Shown piece by piece: positions 60,492-64,000 of a DNA stretch of 64,000 bases (position 1 is its first letter; each line of letters opens with the position of its first letter). A program made the position numbers and the translations under genes. Source of the stretch: Euzebyales bacterium (GTDB lineage Bacteria; Actinomycetota; Nitriliruptoria; Euzebyales; JAHELV01); the NCBI GenBank assembly GCA_035461305.1, contig DATHVN010000109.1, positions 62,001 to 126,000 of the forward strand. The letters are read 5' to 3'. The notes under the pieces are model-generated. The model worked only from the letters and a program-made list of their open reading frames with translations. It was not told the DNA's origin and ran no database searches.

Positions 60492-61673
60492 ATGGAAGCT
60501 GTCATCCTCGCGACGGTGCTCGGCGTACTCGTCGCCGTCGTGTTCGTCGCGCTGCTGCGCGTCCGTCGCCACCCACCACCGCTCGACGAGCAGACCGCCG
60601 AGCAGCTCGCCGACCGGGCTCCGACGATCGACGTCCCGGAGGCCGACGAGCCGCAGCCGGCCGGAGCGCCGGAGGTCACCGACGCCGCCCCGTCGGTCGC
60701 CGCCCCGCCCGCACCGGCGCTGTCACCGGCGGAGCGCTTCCGCTTGCGGCTGGGTCGCGCGCGGTCGGGCCTGGGCGGCGCGATCGTGGCCATCTTCCAT
60801 GGCGGCGTCGACGACGACGTGTGGGACGAACTGGAGGACTCGCTGATCGCCGCCGACGTCGGCGTCGATGCGACGCTGGAGCTGGTCGCCGGCCTGCGCG
60901 AGCGGGTGCGGGCCGAGAACATCCGCAGCGGCCCCGAGGTGCTCGAGCTGCTCAAGGAGGTCCTGCGCCTCGAGCTGGGCGTGGCCGACCGCAGCCTCGC
61001 GTGGCGTGAGGACGGCACGACCGTCTGGCTGATCACCGGTGTCAACGGGACCGGCAAGACGACCTCGATCGGCAAGGTGGCCGCGCGTGAGCGCGCCGTC
61101 GGACGGACCGTCGTGCTGGCCGCCGCAGACACCTTCCGTGCCGCCGCCGCCGATCAGCTCGCGCTGTGGGGTGAGCGTGCGGGCGCCCGGGTGGTGCGGC
61201 AGGAGGAGGGTGCCGATCCCGCCGCTGTCGCCTTCGACGGCTGGTCCGCGGCCTCGGCTGCCGGAGCAGACCTGCTGATGGTCGACACCGCAGGGCGGCT
61301 GCAGAACAAGCGCGCACTCATGGGCGAGCTGAGCAAGGTCAAGCGGGTGCTCGACCGTGAGGCCGGGCGCGTCGACGAGGTGCTGCTGGTCCTCGACGCG
61401 ACCACCGGCCAGAACGGCCTTGCCCAGGCGAAGGCGTTCGCCGAGGCCGTGGACGTCACCGGGGTGGTGCTCACCAAGCTCGACGGCACCGCCAAGGGTG
61501 GGATCGTCGTCGCGATCCAGCGCCAGCTCGGCCTGCCGGTCAAGCTGGTCGGGCTCGGCGAGGACATCGAGGACCTCGCGACCTTCGACCCGGACGCGTT
61601 CGTGGACGCCCTGTTCGCTGAGGGCAGCCAGGACGTCGAGATCGAGCAGGCTGGCGCGACCGAGGAGCGCTGA
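60492..61673 (+). CDS. ftsY: Signal recognition particle receptor FtsY
   Basis: SRP receptor GTPase, 393 residues. An N-terminal membrane segment (ILATVLGVLVAVVFVALL) and a Pro/Glu/Ala-rich linker precede the NG domain. The G1 loop is GVNGTGKTTSIGKVA; then LAAADTFRAAAADQL, VDTAGRLQNK and LTKLDGTAKGG. The membrane anchor is typical of actinobacterial FtsY. It precedes a WYL-domain gene and ffh. Confidence 0.96.
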   Translation: MEAVILATVLGVLVAVVFVALLRVRRHPPPLDEQTAEQLADRAPTIDVPEADEPQPAGAPEVTDAAPSVAAPPAPALSPAERFRLRLGRARSGLGGAIVAIFHGGVDDDVWDELEDSLIAADVGVDATLELVAGLRERVRAENIRSGPEVLELLKEVLRLELGVADRSLAWREDGTTVWLITGVNGTGKTTSIGKVAARERAVGRTVVLAAADTFRAAAADQLALWGERAGARVVRQEEGADPAAVAFDGWSAASAAGADLLMVDTAGRLQNKRALMGELSKVKRVLDREAGRVDEVLLVLDATTGQNGLAQAKAFAEAVDVTGVVLTKLDGTAKGGIVVAIQRQLGLPVKLVGLGEDIEDLATFDPDAFVDALFAEGSQDVEIEQAGATEER

Positions 61674-61674
61674 C

Positions 61675-62562
61675 GTGCTCGACCGTCTCCGGCTCGAAGA
61701 GACGCGGGAGGCGCTGCGACTGCTCGGCGTCGAGGCGCCGACCGGCAGGACGACGGCCCTGCGTGCACTGCGCGACGCCTTCGCCCAGTTCGGCTTCGTC
61801 CGCCAGCAGCTCGAGCAGTCGCCGCCAGTCGCGCGCAGCGCGTTCCTGCGCCTGCTCCACGAGGGACCGCTGTCGGTGGAGCAGTTGCTCGGACGCGGCT
61901 GGTGGGCGCGAGGGATGCTGCCGACCCCACTGGACTGGCTGCAGCGGCGCGCGTTCGTGATGGTCGACGACGCCGGCCGTGTCGTCGCCGTCCGGGAGGC
62001 ACGTGAGGGCTACCTGGCCGGTGCGCACGAGCCACCCGACGAGGCCGACGACGAGCCGTTCACCGGCGCCGCGCGGCTGAGCGTCGAGCCGGCCGGCGCG
62101 GTCGTCATCTGCGAGGACGCCGACCTGCTCCACCGCGCGGTCGCGCTCGCCGCCGGGCGTCTGCAACTGGTGGCGCCGACGGTGGCCGTGTCGACCGGGT
62201 CGCCCGCCACCGTGGTCCGCGCGCTGCGCGAGGCGAACCTGCCGCTCGTCGAGGACCTGCAGGTCGCGGCGAGCTCCAGCCAGCCTGCATTGCCGGACCG
62301 CGTCGAGCAGGCGGTGGGCCCCCAGGCGATCCGCGCGCTGCTGACGCGTGCGGTCGCCGAGGAGCGTCAGGTCCGGCTCGACTACTACGCGTCGTCGCGC
62401 GGCGGGGTTGCGACGGACCGCGTGGTCGACCCGTGGCGGTTCGTGGACGATCTGCTGACGGGCTGGTGCCACCTGCGTACGGCCGAGCGCACCTTCGCCC
62501 TCGACCGGATCGGTCGGGCGCGCATGCTGCCGGCCGCCATCACCCACCGCGACGGCGCCTGA
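61675..62562 (+). CDS. WYL-domain protein with helicase-associated-like region
   Basis: A 295-residue protein beginning one base after the ftsY stop. The N-terminal half is helical and winged-helix-like (LLHEGPLSVEQLLGRGW). The middle (VVICEDADLLHRAVALAAGR, LQLVAPTVAVSTGSPATVVR) resembles the Helicase_C_3-type domain. The C-terminal part is WYL-like (LTGWCHLRTAERTFALDRIG). WYL domains sense ligands or nucleic acids in regulators. The role next to the SRP genes is unknown. Confidence 0.65.
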   Translation: MLDRLRLEETREALRLLGVEAPTGRTTALRALRDAFAQFGFVRQQLEQSPPVARSAFLRLLHEGPLSVEQLLGRGWWARGMLPTPLDWLQRRAFVMVDDAGRVVAVREAREGYLAGAHEPPDEADDEPFTGAARLSVEPAGAVVICEDADLLHRAVALAAGRLQLVAPTVAVSTGSPATVVRALREANLPLVEDLQVAASSSQPALPDRVEQAVGPQAIRALLTRAVAEERQVRLDYYASSRGGVATDRVVDPWRFVDDLLTGWCHLRTAERTFALDRIGRARMLPAAITHRDGA

Positions 62563-62579
62563 CTGCTCTGGGGAGCCGC

Positions 62580-62688
62580 TCCGGCGTATACGGTGGTCTG
62601 ACTCCCAGAACGACGGGGACAATCGGACCCTGGGAGTGCGTCCGGCGTATGCGGTGGTTTGGCTCCGGAACCGACGGGTGCCGGAGCC
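62580..62688 (+). repeat. Degenerate direct repeat containing two hairpins, upstream of ffh
   Basis: Two copies starting TCCGGCGTATACGGTGGT (62580) and TCCGGCGTATGCGGTGGT (62641), about 39 bp each. The first is followed by the inverted pair ACTCCCAG (62601)/CTGGGAGT (62630). The second contains GGCTCCGG (62661)/CCGGAGCC (62681). TACAGT at 62693-62698 may be the ffh -10. Confidence 0.75.
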
Positions 62689-62772
62689 CCGCTACAGTGA
62701 GACACCCACGGCTGCCGCGCGTTCGTCGCGGTCATGCCGATCCCAGACCCCACCAACCTTCGGATCTGCCCC

Positions 62773-64000
<1,228 letters not shown>

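Overview
The window is very GC-rich, densely packed chromosomal DNA with bacterial gene structure throughout. The order recG-rsmD-coaD-(SepIVA-like)-DUF177-rpmF-rnc-fpg-smc-ftsY-ffh, a CofC/FbiD gene for coenzyme F420, DUF4235 and Holin-X-like membrane proteins, CrtE/CrtI/CrtB carotenoid genes, (R)-citramalate synthase and many apparently leaderless mRNAs point to an actinobacterium. My inference is a deep-branching, non-model lineage (for example Nitriliruptoria or Euzebyales-like). I see no prophage, CRISPR array, rRNA operon or insertion sequence; this is mostly core genome.

Layout. 1-7.0 kb: 3' end of gatB, a carotenoid operon (crtE-crtI-crtB, overlapping starts and stops) and convergent dxs, which supplies isoprenoid precursors. 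7.0-7.6 kb: AT-richer regulatory DNA with a strong promoter, a hairpin and a six-codon ORF with a perfect ribosome-binding site. 7.6-10 kb: a NarL-type two-component pair. 10-14 kb: ilvBNC behind a complete leader-peptide attenuator. 14-18.4 kb: metF, serA, a second D-2-hydroxyacid dehydrogenase and a CbiX-like chelatase. 18.5-22 kb: a three-gene 2-oxoacid dehydrogenase complex. 22-25.3 kb: class III aminotransferase, ACT protein, RsbW-like kinase, LOG-family protein. 25.4-29.5 kb: leader peptide, leuA, a 48-codon unknown ORF, leuC, leuD. 29.5-32 kb: a decayed patch with two broken genes around an AlkX/YcaQ-like glycosylase gene. 32-35.7 kb: SNF2 ATPase and coupled SWIM protein. 35.7-39 kb: two membrane-protein genes, an RpoD-like sigma factor, NUDIX and GNAT genes. 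39-42 kb: leuB, an Ile-codon leader and cimA. 42-44 kb: gltX followed by tRNA-Gln(CUG) and tRNA-Glu(CUC). 44-47.6 kb: small genes, cofC, ddl, rpmB. 47.9-64 kb: the conserved recG-to-ffh block.

How the genes work together. Nearly the whole branched-chain amino-acid pathway is here in three loci: ilvBNC, leuACD and leuB-cimA. Each locus is preceded by a short reading frame rich in the codon of its end product: Leu/Ile/Val for ilvB, Leu for leuA, and Ile-Ile-Ile for cimA. GltX, tRNA-Gln and GatB together fit the indirect route to Gln-tRNA(Gln), in which GluRS mischarges tRNA-Gln and GatCAB amidates it. FtsY and Ffh are the two GTPases of the signal-recognition pathway.

Most unusual items: the three-locus leader-peptide set, especially the Ile leader of cimA; a minimal ORF (MRKAGW) between dxs and the sensor kinase; an Fpg/Nei-family protein lacking its catalytic Pro2 and Glu3; a 36-bp intergenic repeat at the edges of translation genes; a 48-codon ORF coupled to leuC; and a self-contained transcription unit for a 62-residue coiled-coil protein just upstream of smc.
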